A stretch of 64,000 nt of DNA, taken from assembly GCF_018143015.1 (NCBI RefSeq), contig NC_054741.1, positions 53,459,048 to 53,523,047 of the forward strand, given 5' to 3'. Below, piece after piece: positions 13,074-28,000 of the stretch (positions within the stretch are counted from its first letter, which is position 1; the number at the start of each line of letters is the position of its first letter). The notes beneath the pieces are model-generated. The model was not told the DNA's origin. It searched no databases and worked only from the letters and a program-made list of their open reading frames with translations. The position numbers and the translations under genes are program-made. This DNA comes from Lytechinus variegatus. Its lineage: Eukaryota > Echinodermata > Echinoidea > Temnopleuroida > Toxopneustidae.

Positions 13074-16000
13074 TATATATATATAATATATATTTATATT
13101 AATACTATGAGGAGGGTTTTGGGCTGAAATTATTCTACAAGTAAATTTTATCTCTGGAAGAGGGGCGGGTAGCCTTTATATGCGTTATATGCGTAATCAA
13201 CCTTTATTTTGTTTTCATTATGCCCGGAATTCATGTCACTTTCATGGAATCGTCCTCGCCGTTAAAAAATGAACGGCAATATACACACACTGTGCGCTGC
13301 GATGACTGTGCGGTATCGTGACCGTTTTTGAACATGCTTTGGGGGAGTTTATCAAGTGAAATCGGCTCTAACATGAAAACGGGCAAAAACGGCAGCTAAA
13401 TTTGGTATCGACTTAAAGCTTAGACATCTGGCAAAATGATGATGATAGAATCTAAACGGAAATCCACGGAAATCTATACTTTTCTAATGTAAATTAGATT
13501 ATCCGCCTATTTCGAGGAATAATTATCTTATAAACCTCCTGAAATGTGTCTATGAGGTGCAAAGTTATCTACTTTGAACCCTTTCAAACGAAAAAAGAAT
13601 ACATGAGGATTATGTCGGGGCCATTTCAGATTCCTACATGAAAAACCTCCTGTGAAATGGCTTGTTTTTCAACTAAGTTGTCATATACGCGGCATTTCGC
13701 AAAATGTCACATTTTACGATTTGAGGTAGGAAATTGACAACCTTTATGCAAATTCAGGAATGAAATATTTTTCTGTTTGCTGAAGTACATGTGTATTCTT
13801 CAAAGTGTTGTCTTTCAGCAGCTGGGCATGACAAAAAATAAAAATCTGAAATTGCCAAAATTACTTTTGGCGCACGTTGTTTCGCCCCGGCCCACTGTGC
13901 GGCGGCCGTACATCCTGCTACCAATATGTGTAGTTATGGTAGAAAAAAAGTGAAAACGACTGTATTCGACTCGCCGTACGGCCGCCGTAGAGCAAATGTG
14001 ACCGAGGTATAAGAAAACACACTTATGCTGATCGAAAAATGACAGAACATCATTCTGCAATTTCAAAAGGGTTGTCTCAGTGCTGAAATAGGATCTATAT
14101 GCTGACTGCTTTGGATCGTATACATGTACATGTAAGCCATTATCTTTTACATGTTCTGTTAGTTGAATTGATACTACCTTTTCTATCACTTAAGCAATAT
14201 GTGAAATATTACTAACAGGCCTAAAATTACATAATGTGTCTTTATTCAGATTGTGTTTCTTGATTATTGGTGTAACTATAGCCTGATGAACACCATCTGG
14301 AATTGTTCCCCATGATAATGAGCTGTAGAGGTCAGAGCAGCAATATTACAATTGACAATTGCAGTTGAGAATCTGTTAAAGAAGTGGCATTAGACAAATT
14401 GCTCACAATGCGTATCTTTACTGACAACCTCAAAAGAATTCAACATCCTTTCATGAAAAGAACTGACTTCTTGATTATCTACACTTCTATGTGCAGGTGT
14501 ATTTGTGACATTGTTGCGGATATCACTTATCTTCTTGACAAAGAACAAAGAAAAACGATTTGCTAGATCATCATACACAGGGAGAAACTTAACATCCGTG
14601 TGGAGTAGATTATTAACAACTTTAAAAACTGTTTTGACATTAGCTTTACAGAGTAACTCCGTATAGCATTTTTGCTTAGCCCTAACTATGAGGTCGTTAA
14701 CATGCTTGTTAGCTAGCTTAAACGCTGTGTGATCAGTGTCAGAAGAACTTTTGATCAATTTCCGTTCAATCCGTCTTCTTTCTCGACGCGCAGTAAGTAT
14801 TTCCTTCTTGAACCAAGGAATGCGAACCCCTGTGGAGCGAAGGCATGATTTCTGAGGAACAAACTCATCGACGCATACTGCTGCAGATGTATTATACGCA
14901 GTAAGAACTGAATCGACATCACAAGCCGAGGACAAGTCATTAAGTTTGTCAGTCAGTGCCTCACTAAATCCTTCGTTGTCAATTTCCTTGAAGTTCCTGA
15001 AAGTCTGCTTAACTTTTTTCACCACCGGCCGTGGATACCTGAGTACAAACAGGATGCAGTGATGGTCACACATGAGACTATGGTGAATGACAATGCCTTC
15101 AATGATGCAGCCATGAAGGGTAGGACAGATGTCTGCAGAGGATTGTCCTTGATGATTACTCTCATCTCTGGTCATTGCAAGGTCCAAAGTGTGACCCATG
15201 TTATGGGTAGCTAAGATGACATGTTGAACCAAGTTAGCAGATTCTATGATAGAAAGGAACTGAGCTACATCAGACTTTGAAGGTTTATCGACATGAATGT
15301 TAAAGTCCTCGAGAAGAAGAACCCGCCCAGTTAATCCTGATATCTCACCATTAAGATCATCAACTTCTTGAAGAAAGTCTGCTGATTCTGCACAGAAGGT
15401 GGTGGTTAGTATATAGACCACCAAGAAATGGAATTGACCTCCATTACTAACAACGTGTGCGAGCTCAAAAGTAGAAAAGGTCATAGAGTCGTCCATTTTC
15501 AGCTGTAGTTGAAGTGGAGACTTAAAAATAGCCGCGATGCCGCCATGAGGATCAGTTGGTCTCGGAGCATTCACAAACGCATATCCAGCGGGTAAGGCAT
15601 TCTGCGATGACAACTGGATCTTCTGCTCGAAGCTATGTTTATGTTCTAATCATTTCATCAATATCGTGTTCAGAAGTATAATCATTGAGTAGGAATGTCT
15701 TATTACGTACAGAGTGAACATTCCATGAACATACCTTTAAACAGGATTACTAAACCTTTGTATTATTGGTTTTAATAGCAATCAAGTCATCATGATTAAT
15801 TCCCTGCACAGAAGATTTGTTGTTCAGACTAAACTGAGAGATAAACAAATATGCCGATGGCTTCAATTCGTTTAGGTTTTATTGATGATTTATTTTCGTG
15901 TATTTGGAAAACTCTTGTTATGTTAACATTTGACACTGGAAAAAAATCAATATGTTGAATTTATTGTAGAAGTTTTATTCTTAATGCATATCATTATCAT

Positions 16001-19000
16001 CAATGTTATTCATAACTATGTATTGGAAGATGTCTGACATTGTGTTTTATTGTAACACTTAAGGGAAGAAAAATGGTGTTAAATTTAAGAGTTGTCAAGG
16101 TATTTATCAAATTGTAAAGACATCAAACTTCTATTTGTTAGTTGTATCTTATTTGAATATGAATTGAAGTTGTCAAGTAAACTGCTTAATACAAAAAAAA
16201 TATATGAAATACATGTACATCAACGTAAGAATACATGAAATGAATGTTATTAGTTTCAAGCTTGAAATACAGACCTGAGGTTTTTTTGTGAGGTACATGA
16301 ATTGAAGTAAAAATACAACAAAGACCATATAAAAAAAAATATTCGATAGTGCCAAGCCACTGTGTCTTTGATCTAGAATGAGAATTGAGCAAAATTTCCT
16401 TCCTTGAAAATGTTTTTATTTTTAATGCTACGCAACGAAATGTGTTGTACTTATGGGAAAATGTCATACATTGTACCTACCTGTACATCAATTTCATTGC
16501 AATTATTTACGACCATTTTATTTTGTTCTTTTTGAAATGAAATAAAAAAAATTGAATAAAAAAAGTGAAATTTTGATAATAAAAAAAATTACTTACGTTC
16601 GATAATGCTTGTTCTCTCTGCCACCCAAAATACACTTTTCGACTGTACGAATGTTGCCCTGAAAAAAAATATGCTGGTTACCTACTGTACATGTAATGAT
16701 AGAGATGCATGCGTGGGAGGGGGTATGCGTCTATCATATCTGCTCTTGGGTATTCATGTCCATGAGAAATTTGACAGATATGTAAAGACACTTAACAACT
16801 AAAGGTAAGCATTAGGCCTATAGATTGATAAAATAAAATTTAACATTACCACACTCCAAATTCTCATACATTTTAAATTTACCTAATCAAGTGAGCAAAC
16901 ATCACTTCATTTTACAATATTAAGCGCGTCCCCCCAAAATGTTCCTCTGACATCTTGCTTCATAGTTTCTTAAATGTGGAGTACGTTCAAAGAAATGAAC
17001 AGGAGTAGGGAGTAGAAAATTCATTTAATATTAAAACTTCTATGAAAATTTCACAGGATTCGCTTCAGCAGTTATGAATACATATGCTGTTATGTAACAG
17101 TGGTGTATTTCAGTCCATTCCAGGTTTGCAGCACCGTTATATTTCTGCATTGTCTTTAGCATGCTCTCCATCCAGGATCTGAGCCGGGACATTTCCCTGA
17201 TCTATCTATGCTAATCAAATTATAAGCTTGGACATGCCCAGAAGGAAAATAAGCATAAAAAAAGTAAAGCGTCTCTGGCAGTCTCGCTTGCTTTACGCCA
17301 TTCCATATGGCAGCAGCGCTGACTTTGAAAAACAACTATTGAATAGTTTATTTATTTTTTAAACACAATTCATATGATAATGAAATACGTTCATCGACCC
17401 TAAATAACCTCTGATCTTGATCATGACACCGAAATCTAATGCAGGATGTTCAATGACACATGAATAGTCTTATATCTAGGTTTCAGAAACTCGATCTATA
17501 AACCTTCAAAGTTATGATGGCAATTTTTTTCAAATTTGTTTTGCCAAAGTTAGACCTGTAACTTGCACAGGATGTTCACTGATACTGCATTGCTCTTATA
17601 TCAAAGTTCCATTAACTGGATCTATAAGCTTTCAAAGTTATGATGGCAATTCAAGAAATAACACAACATGGCCAAAGGTTATTGACCCAAGATGACCTTT
17701 GACCTTCATTAAGCAAGATTTACACTTTGGCGAGTTAATATCGCGAGTTATGGCGAGTTATAGCGAGTTGCCAAATGAGGCACTCGCGATAACTCGCATA
17801 CAGCTCAACATGAAACTCGGGATAACTCGCGACAACTCGGCATGGCTCGGCGGAGCTCGTTCAAGCTCGGGACAACTCTCCTCAAAGTAGTGAGCGATTC
17901 AATTTTTTTGAAAATGTTAAAAAAAAATGCTAACTCGTTGTAAACCGTGCTAACTCACCTTAACTCGTTATATACTCGCAGTACTAGCAATAACTCGCAA
18001 GAGCCCGAGATAAACTCCCATAAATAGTTATAACTCGCCACATCTGATTATACGCGAGTGCGTTCCGAATTTTCAAGAGCGGGATACGAGCATTGCGATC
18101 GTTTTACGAGTCAAGTGGAGGTGCCCACGAGATAAGCGCGACTTTAAATCGAGCACCCCGAGTTACAGCGAGTTTCGTATGAGTTTATTCCGAGTGCGCT
18201 GCAAGTGCTCATTGACATGCCAGCTGAATGATAAATGTCCAGTGATCTATATTTTCCCACATAAATCCCTCAAAAAAGTTTGGAAACCTGAGTTTGGCCA
18301 TTAATTTCTCCTCACTCCAAATTTTACACAATGCATGTTTATCATCATTTAAAATATCCTTCAATTCTCTTTAAAATAAAATCATGCTTGTTATGATCAT
18401 GCCATCACGAAAAGAGCAAGATTCAAAAATGTTGGATGAAGTCTGAATTGAAAAGCTGCAAAACGAGCAAAAAAATTTGAAATCAGAGTTTGGCCATTAA
18501 TTTTTCCCAACTCCAAATTTTACATAACGCCAATTTCATAACTTTCAAAAGATCATTTGATTCTCTTTAAAATGATACCATGCTTGTTATGATCATGCCA
18601 TCAAAAAAGAGCAAAACTTAAAAGTGCTTGATGAGGTCTGAATTAAAAGCTGCAAACGAGCAGAAATAGTCGTGAAGGGTCAATACAGAACATGATTCTT
18701 TTGTCTGTGTCAATAGAGATGAAAATCCATTCAAATCAAGCCCCTGCTTCTTAATTTTTTAATGTTTTGTTGTGCCTTATGTTTGTTTGCTTATTGTGTG
18801 TTTGCTTGTGCAGAGGTGTCTTTGATTCCATTTGAATGTTAATGTTAAGGTGCATGAAAACAAAAGAAACCGCTGAGAATCTCACTTATCACCATGGAAG
18901 AAAAGAACAGTGACTTTCAATAATGTGTCATTTTGCAACTTTTGATTTTTTGACCTTGCCCCACATTTCAAGGCACTGCACCTCCATGTGAGCCATAATC

Positions 19001-22000
19001 ATAATAATGTAAAGTATCATTTGAAAGGGAATTAAATGATATATTCATTGATATTATTTCAACATTAATATTTACTAAGACCGAGGAGGGATTAACGATT
19101 AACGATCCATATTCATCTAGACATTCGTTTTCCATTATTGGACCTACAGAAACTTGGTTAAGTGATGAATCCAATATTCCATTTGCATTAGATCAATATG
19201 ATTTCGTTTTTAATAACAGGAAAGATAGACATGGCGGTGGTGTTGCGTTATATGTTTCCCACAATTACGAATACAAAATTCATGACGAAATCACTAATAT
19301 GAATGAATATATAGAGTCACTTTTTATCGAAAGTAATGTCCCAAATTCCAAAAATATAATTGTAGGTGTTATATATAGACCACCAAATTCTAACCATAAT
19401 GATTTTTTACTTTATCTTTATAACTTAGTTAGAAATCCATTGTTGGTGAACAAAGATGTGTTTATATTAGGAGATTTTAATATCGATATATTGAAGCATG
19501 ACAGCAACAATACTGCCCATGAATTTCTTGAAACATTTTTGACTTCTTCATATTTGCCATTAATATCAAAGCCCACTCGCATTGCAGATCGCTCTGCAAC
19601 CCTTATTGATAACATATTTTGTAACATCATGCCGTCTCCTGATTCCATTATGTCACATTTTCCCCTTAAAAATTCGTGGATCAATCCTTCCAAGCCATCA
19701 TGGCGGAGACCTACTCCCGAGAATCTTGCAAGATTGGGTGTTTCGTTAGAATCTGTTGACTGGTCGCCTATTTATAACAATAACGATGTAAAAACATGCT
19801 TCAATAACTTTCTGAATATTTTTAACAGTGAATTAGACAAGCATATTCCAAAAGTAAAAGATAGACAAACTAACTACAAAAAATCACCGAGACTTCCTTG
19901 GATATCCAAAGCACTTTTGCGTTCAATTAACAGAAAAAATAATTTATATTATAATTCAAAACTTAAAGGTACTCTTCAGGCAAAAACTAAATACACTACT
20001 TATAAGAATACTCTAACCAAGACAATACGTTTGGCAAAGAAAATATCTCTCTTTCATTCATCCACTTTCTTTCTATATTTTCTCATTCCTGAGTTTTTTT
20101 ACGTAATTTTCATATTTGGTTATTTGATATTTTCTTTTAATGATGTCTCCTGTTGGCTCTCATGGTTTCTGATTTGATTTGTACATGTAAAATTTATTTC
20201 TTGTTTGTCATATTTTGAGGAGCCCACAATATACAAGCCTAGCTTTTTAGTGGGATCCTCCATTTTCACAAATTATAAATCACAATTTCTTTACGCATGA
20301 TTATTTTATATGTAACTGTTTTATAACATGTCTTTCTCAAGATGATTTTATGACATTGATATTTTTTTATGATGTTGACTTGTTATAATTGTATTTATTT
20401 GATTTATATTTTGCTGCAAATGAAATAAATGAAATGAAATGAATTGAAAATCAAATGTTTCACCTACATTACAGAATACAAATTCTTTGAATAAAGTGAA
20501 TAAAGTCACATGGCCTAAACGAATAATTCTTCTTCTTTACAATGATAACAAAGTCCTGAAATTATATGTACAATGAAAGCAGCAAAGACCGAATGAAAAG
20601 AGGTGTTTAGGTCCGGATCAAGCTCATTTAATTTGTAAACTAGTCATGAATATCATTGGATGAAAGAAGCCACTTTTTGAGATCTTCCTACTGACTGATG
20701 CTGCATTTGGAAACTTGGAATGGGCTGAAATACATCATTGTTAGATAATAGATTGTGTATCCAAAACCGCTGAAGTGAGATCAATGAATTTGTTTTTAGA
20801 AGTTAGAATATTAGATGAGCTTCCTAATTTCACACATTTAATTGAGAATAATTTTTGATTTAGGAATTGATTCAGCCGTATATCAGAGGGACATCTTTTT
20901 GGGACGCGCTGAACAGTGGTAGGCTATGTTTATCTGTAAATACCAGCGACCCATTTTGATCGTTTTACGTATCTTGAATTCTAAATGATTCCTAATGATT
21001 TACAAGGCTCCATGCATAATTTGCCATTTAATCATGTCATCAAGTGGCCGATTTCTTAAATAACACATCAATGATAATGTGGATTTTAGAGGTGGGTTAT
21101 TCTTAGATTGTAGAAATAAAAAATAAACTGATACTTTGGTATCATTGTCAATTTGTTAATCAATAAAGTATATTACAATGAAAAGCTTCTCAAATCTCAA
21201 AGAAAGACAAACTAAGCCAATCTGGATTGTTAGGAATCGAGATGAAGTCCAGGTCTAGGGAACCACTGAATCCATACAACGGGACCGAAGGTAAAAACTG
21301 GTGCATTTAGTGACCAAAGAGAAAAGGATAAGGATAAAGAACTTATACTTTACATGAAATAGACAGCTCCATTGGTCTCAGGAGGTGTCCAATTGAATGA
21401 AATAGTAGCTGATTTGTCGTAATTATTAGCATGAGTTATAGCTGAATTAGCACCCTCACAGGCCAGATATTCAAAATTAGTGGCGTCCCCATGCGACCAT
21501 GTACCAATGATTGGGTCTCGTTCGCTAGACGTTTCTCGACGAGCTTGGATCAGAATACCCTTCAAAGCTGCAGAAGCGTTGTCCTTCGAAATTGTGACTG
21601 AAGAGAGTGAGAGGGTAGGGTGGGAGAGAGAGGGGGAATAGATGGCCCAGACAGCGAAAGGGAAGAAGAAAGAGACCGAAATGTTAAAAAATATGCAAGT
21701 GAAGAACTTAGAACTTAGTCACTAACCGATAACATGAAATAAGAAAAAATGATATTGGTTTTTGTAGGCCCAATGATTTATTTTTCAAAGTTTTCCCCTC
21801 TACAGTTATCTCGTTAATTTCTCGAGGTAACAATAAGCCAACATTTTTTCAGTGAAGATTATTTTTTATAATATAACATACACCGCAATAGAAAATAACA
21901 GCAAGAAGAAATATATTTTGAACTATCAACTTTACATAGTAATGACTAACACATAAATATACAAATGTTAATGTAAGTTTCGTTAAGTTTTATTCAATAC

Positions 22001-25000
22001 AAATGGTAAATTTACTTTCTGCAAAAAAAGACAAGCAACAAAAAAACAAAATTGATATAATATGAATATTTACGTAGATGCGGATGGATGACTCTTTTCA
22101 GAGCAATTGATGTAATGGCTTTATTCGTAGCATCTATTCGACTAGGCGCTAAAAGAATTGTAATTACGTTTAACAAATTTTCATAATCCCAAGTGCAGTT
22201 TTATTTAGCCCTACACAAGGAATAATCTATACATACTGACTGAAGTATTCAGTCTAATAGTTTTACATCTCGGTGTTATTCAGTTGAAACTTTCGATCCA
22301 ATTGTCGATTGGTCCCTGACCACAATCTACGGAATTGATTTGATTTTATTTGATTTCAGCATTATTCCAACAGAAATTATTAACAAAAATAATGTAAAAC
22401 ATAAACAAAAATAGTGATACATTTCTTTTTACAAAAGTAAATACAAATAATAACTCATTGGCAAAAATGTATATAGATAGTATTAGTTTGCAATATTATA
22501 TGTTGTACTTTGTTGAGTAGACAGCAAAAAAAAATGCTGGAGACCGCTACCATAAGCAGTGCTTGACTAGGGTAGCGGCCTCAAACGTAATAGCGAAATA
22601 ACCAAAAAAGAAAACGAAGTCAATTACAAATCGGGCATTGACTTAAATAAATTATAAACAGATATTATTAATACGATATTTGAATGCAAGGACCTTGTAT
22701 GCCTGATATTATGTGCACAATTTAAGGGTATTCTGTCTGTTTGCGCTATTTCAATAACATGCAAAATATTTAAATTGGCAAGAAAAGAACTGCTGCATTT
22801 TCATAATTATAGCAGGACCAAAGTTGATATAGTCCTGCATAGATGGATCGTGAAAACATGCAATATATGTACACTAGTTTTTATCATACCCCTATCTTTA
22901 TGATTACATCCAGCTGTCTTCCTTATGTCACAAGCATGCAGCTATCACACAGCAAAAGCTGTGGTGTTAACCGATGTACATAGAGGACTACACCAGTTGT
23001 TTTACACCGGTGTTAAATTGGTGGTGTTAGTTTTACACCCATAGGTGTTATTACAACACATTTGGTTGTTACATTTACACTCTTTGGTGTTATGTTCAAT
23101 CTCTAGGGTATTATTTTAACACCCCAGGGTGTGATCTTCTATTAACACCAATTAGTGTCAGTTTTAACACCACAGTTTTTACAGTGCATTATGAAAACAA
23201 ATATGTAATCATAAAAGTGTGTACGTATTTAGCCATGTTACAATATTTAAATAAATCATAGTGCCCACTCGTTGACCGTATTTCTACTTTTTGTCATCAA
23301 AATTTGAACAGTCCCAGCACGTATTATGATATATCATTAGCTATGAAATGAGACTTCAAAATTTGAAACAGTTAACGCAAATAACAAGTATTACTTATCT
23401 ATATCTTTCGTATGGATGTTTCATTGGCTAGACTAGTGATTGTTGTCATATGGCCACCGAATGACAAAGAGTTGCGACAATACAAACTGGCATTGAGATT
23501 TACAGTATATCGTAATCAAGTGCATTTACATGTAAATCAATAACTATTTTAATCTATTGCAACTCTTCGTAAATAACAACATGGTCCTGGTTTTAGATCA
23601 CGTTAACTATCTGTTGGTATTATGTAGGATGGTGGTACGACCAATAAACCGTGGAGGAGCCGTGGTGTAGTGGTTCTGACTCTCGCCTTGTAAACAGAGG
23701 GTCGTGTGTTCGAATCCCACCGCGGTCTGGCGTCCTTTGGCAAGGCGTTAATCCACACTTTGCCACTCTCGACCCAGGTGCTAAATGGGTACCGGTAGGA
23801 TGTGAAAGTCATTGTAGCTTGTCCAGTATTGTGTGCGCCTCACAGGCGACTGACTGGAATACTCCCCAGGGAGTGGAGGATGTGCACACATTGTGTGCGG
23901 GAATGACTGATTGAATCCGATGACCGGGGTAATAATATATCTGTAAAGCGCTTAGAAACGTCGTTCCGATGGATTAAGCGCTATATAAAAGCGGATTATT
24001 ATTATTATTAAACCAGTCGCAAAGCAATAGCCTGTATAGCTGCAAAGAAAGATCATTGTCACAAAACACCACAAAACCTCATATTAAAACTATAGATATA
24101 TATATATTATGATAATGGAGGGTTTTGTCTTACCAGTATTTCACAAAAATGTTAAAAAAATGCGGGTTTCCCTTTTGAATGAATGTTTTTTTTTCTTATT
24201 TCACAAAAAATTCAACACCAGGAGGATGGATGTGTACTTATTGGGTTATTGGTTCATTAAAAATTGGAGAGGAGAACGCATCTTTCTTCGCATAGATTAC
24301 TTCCTCCCGACAGGTCATATGACCAGGTTAACCCTCCAAGATTTCACAGTCATGTTTTGAAACCTCTCCCCCTCCTGACACATGAGATTAGATGACAAAT
24401 GTATAGGGAACGCACCCCAGGAAATACTTGCCATGGAGTCCCGGTAGCAAAATTATGTTTCCCACCGCATTTCCTGGCGCAAATATGAATATTCATGACT
24501 TGCTTATTTAGAATAAGTGTACGCATGCGCGTAGTGGCCACGTTAACGATGCCATGAATGAATCAGCGCAATTAAATTACCCGCGATTCCCTTACATCAT
24601 GTACATAGGCCTCAGGCTTAGATCTATATCTAGATCCAATCCTTAAAGGGGAAGTTCACCCTGAAGAAAACTTTGTTGTAAAAATACCAGAAAAATTAGT
24701 AAAAAATATTGGTGAAGGTTTCAGGAAAATCCGTTAAAAAGTAAGAAAGTTATTAGAGTTCAAAGTTTTGGATTTGTGACGTCATAGACGAGCAGCTGCC
24801 CCATGTGTTATGTAATATAAAATGCATGAATTTTAAATTTTGTATGGTTCCTGATGACTTAATTTTGTTTTCTATTCACGATCGGGTATGAAATGATTTG
24901 TCTATTGATATACAAGGGTTCAGTGAAAACCATTTTCATATTTTCTGAGAAAATGACATTTATTTGATTTTTTACCATTCGTTATGTATGAATGCTGCTC

Positions 25001-28000
25001 GCATAAGACGTCACAAATCAAATACAGTAATTGAAATTCTAATAACTTTTTTATTATTTGATGAATTTTTCTCAAACCTTCGGCAATATTTTTTCTGCTA
25101 TTTTTACAATAAACTTTTTGTCAGGGTGAACTTCCCCTTTAAACACTTATCGAATTACTAGACTAGGGCTAGCCTAAGCTAGTGCATTAACTTTATCTCA
25201 AATATGGACCTGTCTATTAAATGCTTAATGCCGACAAATGCCATGGTTATTGGGAATTGTTAATTCCGAACTTTACGTTTACTTAATATGTTTGACCAAT
25301 GAGCTTAGTAGCATTGGTTTAATACCATGGGTTTAATAGGTCTAGTCCGTTTATAAAACTAGTCGGAGATCTAAATATATTTAGTTTAGATCTAGTCTAT
25401 AGTCTCTAGATCTTGATAGACTAGACTCCGATCTACACTGTATCAGAATCGTCACGTCAGTGTACAGAACATGCACATAAAGTTTGTAAACTGCTTATGT
25501 AAACGCGCGGCTAGCATTTCAATCGCAGAGTAAATCTCTTAAGAAAATTTAGAACGATACATGCATTTTCTTTGCTAATCAAGTTTTTAATATCCCGTGC
25601 TCAAAATCGGCAATTGTTTGTGCTACTAGTTCTATACACTGCGTATAAAAAAAACGGGACAGTTTTGAAAAGACTATACAAAAATTGTTTCAAATTATTA
25701 TATCTATATTTTGATGTTAATAGATGCCCTGAGATCTTATCCTTGAAATGCCATTTTAAAAAATAAATTTTTATCATGCTTGAACAAACACGGGACGTTT
25801 TTGTTGGGGGTTCAAAAAGAGGCTTGCGCCAAAATGGTAGAAATAAGAATTTTGATGATTCGACTTTTGGCTAATCAGCAGACTTCCTGTTAATGTTTTC
25901 ATTATGTTTGCCATAATTTACGAATTATGCTTTGCCATAATTTACAAATTTATTTATTTACCTGAATTATTTTGTTTTTCATTTAAACTTCTTTTACCTT
26001 TGATTTTTTTTTTCATAAGAAAAGAAAACTGTTTGTCATCCCAAGTAAGAAGATTTGCATTATTAACTGGGAAATGTTGTAATTATTCAAATCTTTTTCT
26101 CATGTGAAACAAATTATGTTATGGTTCCTATAAAAGACATGAATCCTATTTTCAAGGGGTTATTGAATCCTTCACCAAGTTTAATTATGTGCTTGACAGG
26201 ACAAACAGGAAATGATTCATGTCTTTCAATGGCAAGGGTGTATTGAGTCCTAATTAAGGAGCAAGATATGGCAGATAGGGTACAATGTATCAAAAAGTTG
26301 CGAAGCGAGCAAGCAAAAATTTTCACTTTTTTTATTAAAATATACAATTTTGTGATTTTGTCGTAATATTCAGAAAATGATATCATATTTCATTTTATAT
26401 GTTTTCTGTTATTTTTCTTTCCACTTTTTTTCTTGGTCATGATTTTTTTTTTTTGGGGGGGGGGGGCACCGCGAGCCCCCACCCATCAGTATGCCACTGT
26501 TCAAAGGCACCATAACCTTTGTAGCACGCAATGAAAGGATGTGAAAAAACACGATCTCCCATACTTCGGTTAAAAAATAATTGTTCTTGCCTAAAGAAGG
26601 AATATTCAAATAGCCAAAAGAGAATATATTAAAAAGGAACAACAACAGAAATATTCAAGCAAATAAGTAAATTGGAAATCAATTTTGACCGCATAATTCG
26701 AAAATTATGGCAAAGATAATGAAAAGGTTAAGAGGAAGTCTGCTGATTAGCAAGAAGTCCGATTATCATATTTACCATTTTTTTGCCATTTTGGCGCAAG
26801 CCTCCTTTTAACCCCATACAAAATATTCCGTGTTCGCTCAAGCATGAACGAAACGAAATCATTTTAATGGCATTTGAATGATAAGACCTCAGAGCATCTA
26901 TTGACACCAAAATATAGAGATCATGATTTGAAACAAAATTTTTGTAGACTTTTCAAATCTGTCCCGGTTTTTTTTTTGATACGCACTGTATACGAACTAG
27001 ACCTATTAAATCAAGCCAGGCTACCAAGCTCATTGGTCTAACGTAAGCAAACGTAAAGTTCGGAATTTTAGCCAGTTAACTATGGTCCATGCATGAAATT
27101 AGACAGGTCCAGATTTGAGATAAAGTTAACGCAGTAGCCTAGGCTAGCCCTATAGTCTAGCCTAGCACTTTGTCTTGTCATTAATGGCAATTTGATAAGT
27201 GTTCACGAATTGAATCTAGATATAAATCTAAGCCTGAGGCTTATGTACATGATGTAAGGGTACTGATAATTTGAGGGTGCTGATTCATTCGTGGAAACGT
27301 TAACGTGAACGGCTAGACAATAAAATGAAATCAAGCCTGGATATAGCCCTCGGAGACTTTTGATGACTAGTATATGTTCTTTAGTTTGGGTGAAAATGAC
27401 TCCATACAGTCCAATTTCTTCGAATAAAATATAAAGCACTTCACCCTATTGTTGTTATAATGTTGTGGTCTCGAACCTTGTTAGTCGAGCGGGCCAATAA
27501 CTGAATTAAAATCACCACCCACAATTTAAAATTCAGCTACTTATTATTTTTTTTTAATTCATTCATTCAATTCTTTATTTCATTTCCATTCAAAACATAA
27601 TACAAAGTAATATAAAGCAATACAAATCGAGTACAATTTTATAGGGCATTCTTACTTCGTAAAACAAAAAAAAAAACATATAATAATAGAGCATAAATGG
27701 AAATGAGGGGGGTCTAATAAAAAGCAAAGCTTGTAAAGTGTGGATCCCCTGATTCAACGAAAACTTTAAGAAAAATGTAGGGATCTTCCTCATTGGGGGC
27801 ATAAATATTAACTAATGTACAATGTAAATCATTTTATGGCCTTTAAGATAATAAATCTACATTCGGGGTCACTTTAAACAGAAAGGGTTTGAAAAGAAAT
27901 AAGATTTTCCAATGAAGGATCGCTACCCCCTACTTGCGGAGTTAAAAATGAAAAAAAAGGGCTTGTTCACCCCACTGAGTCTTCCACAATACCTCATATT

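Noticed and set aside
14390-15613. 407-residue frame as a host gene
   Set aside because: Its endonuclease motifs, linker and following RT start are those of an L2/CR1 LINE.
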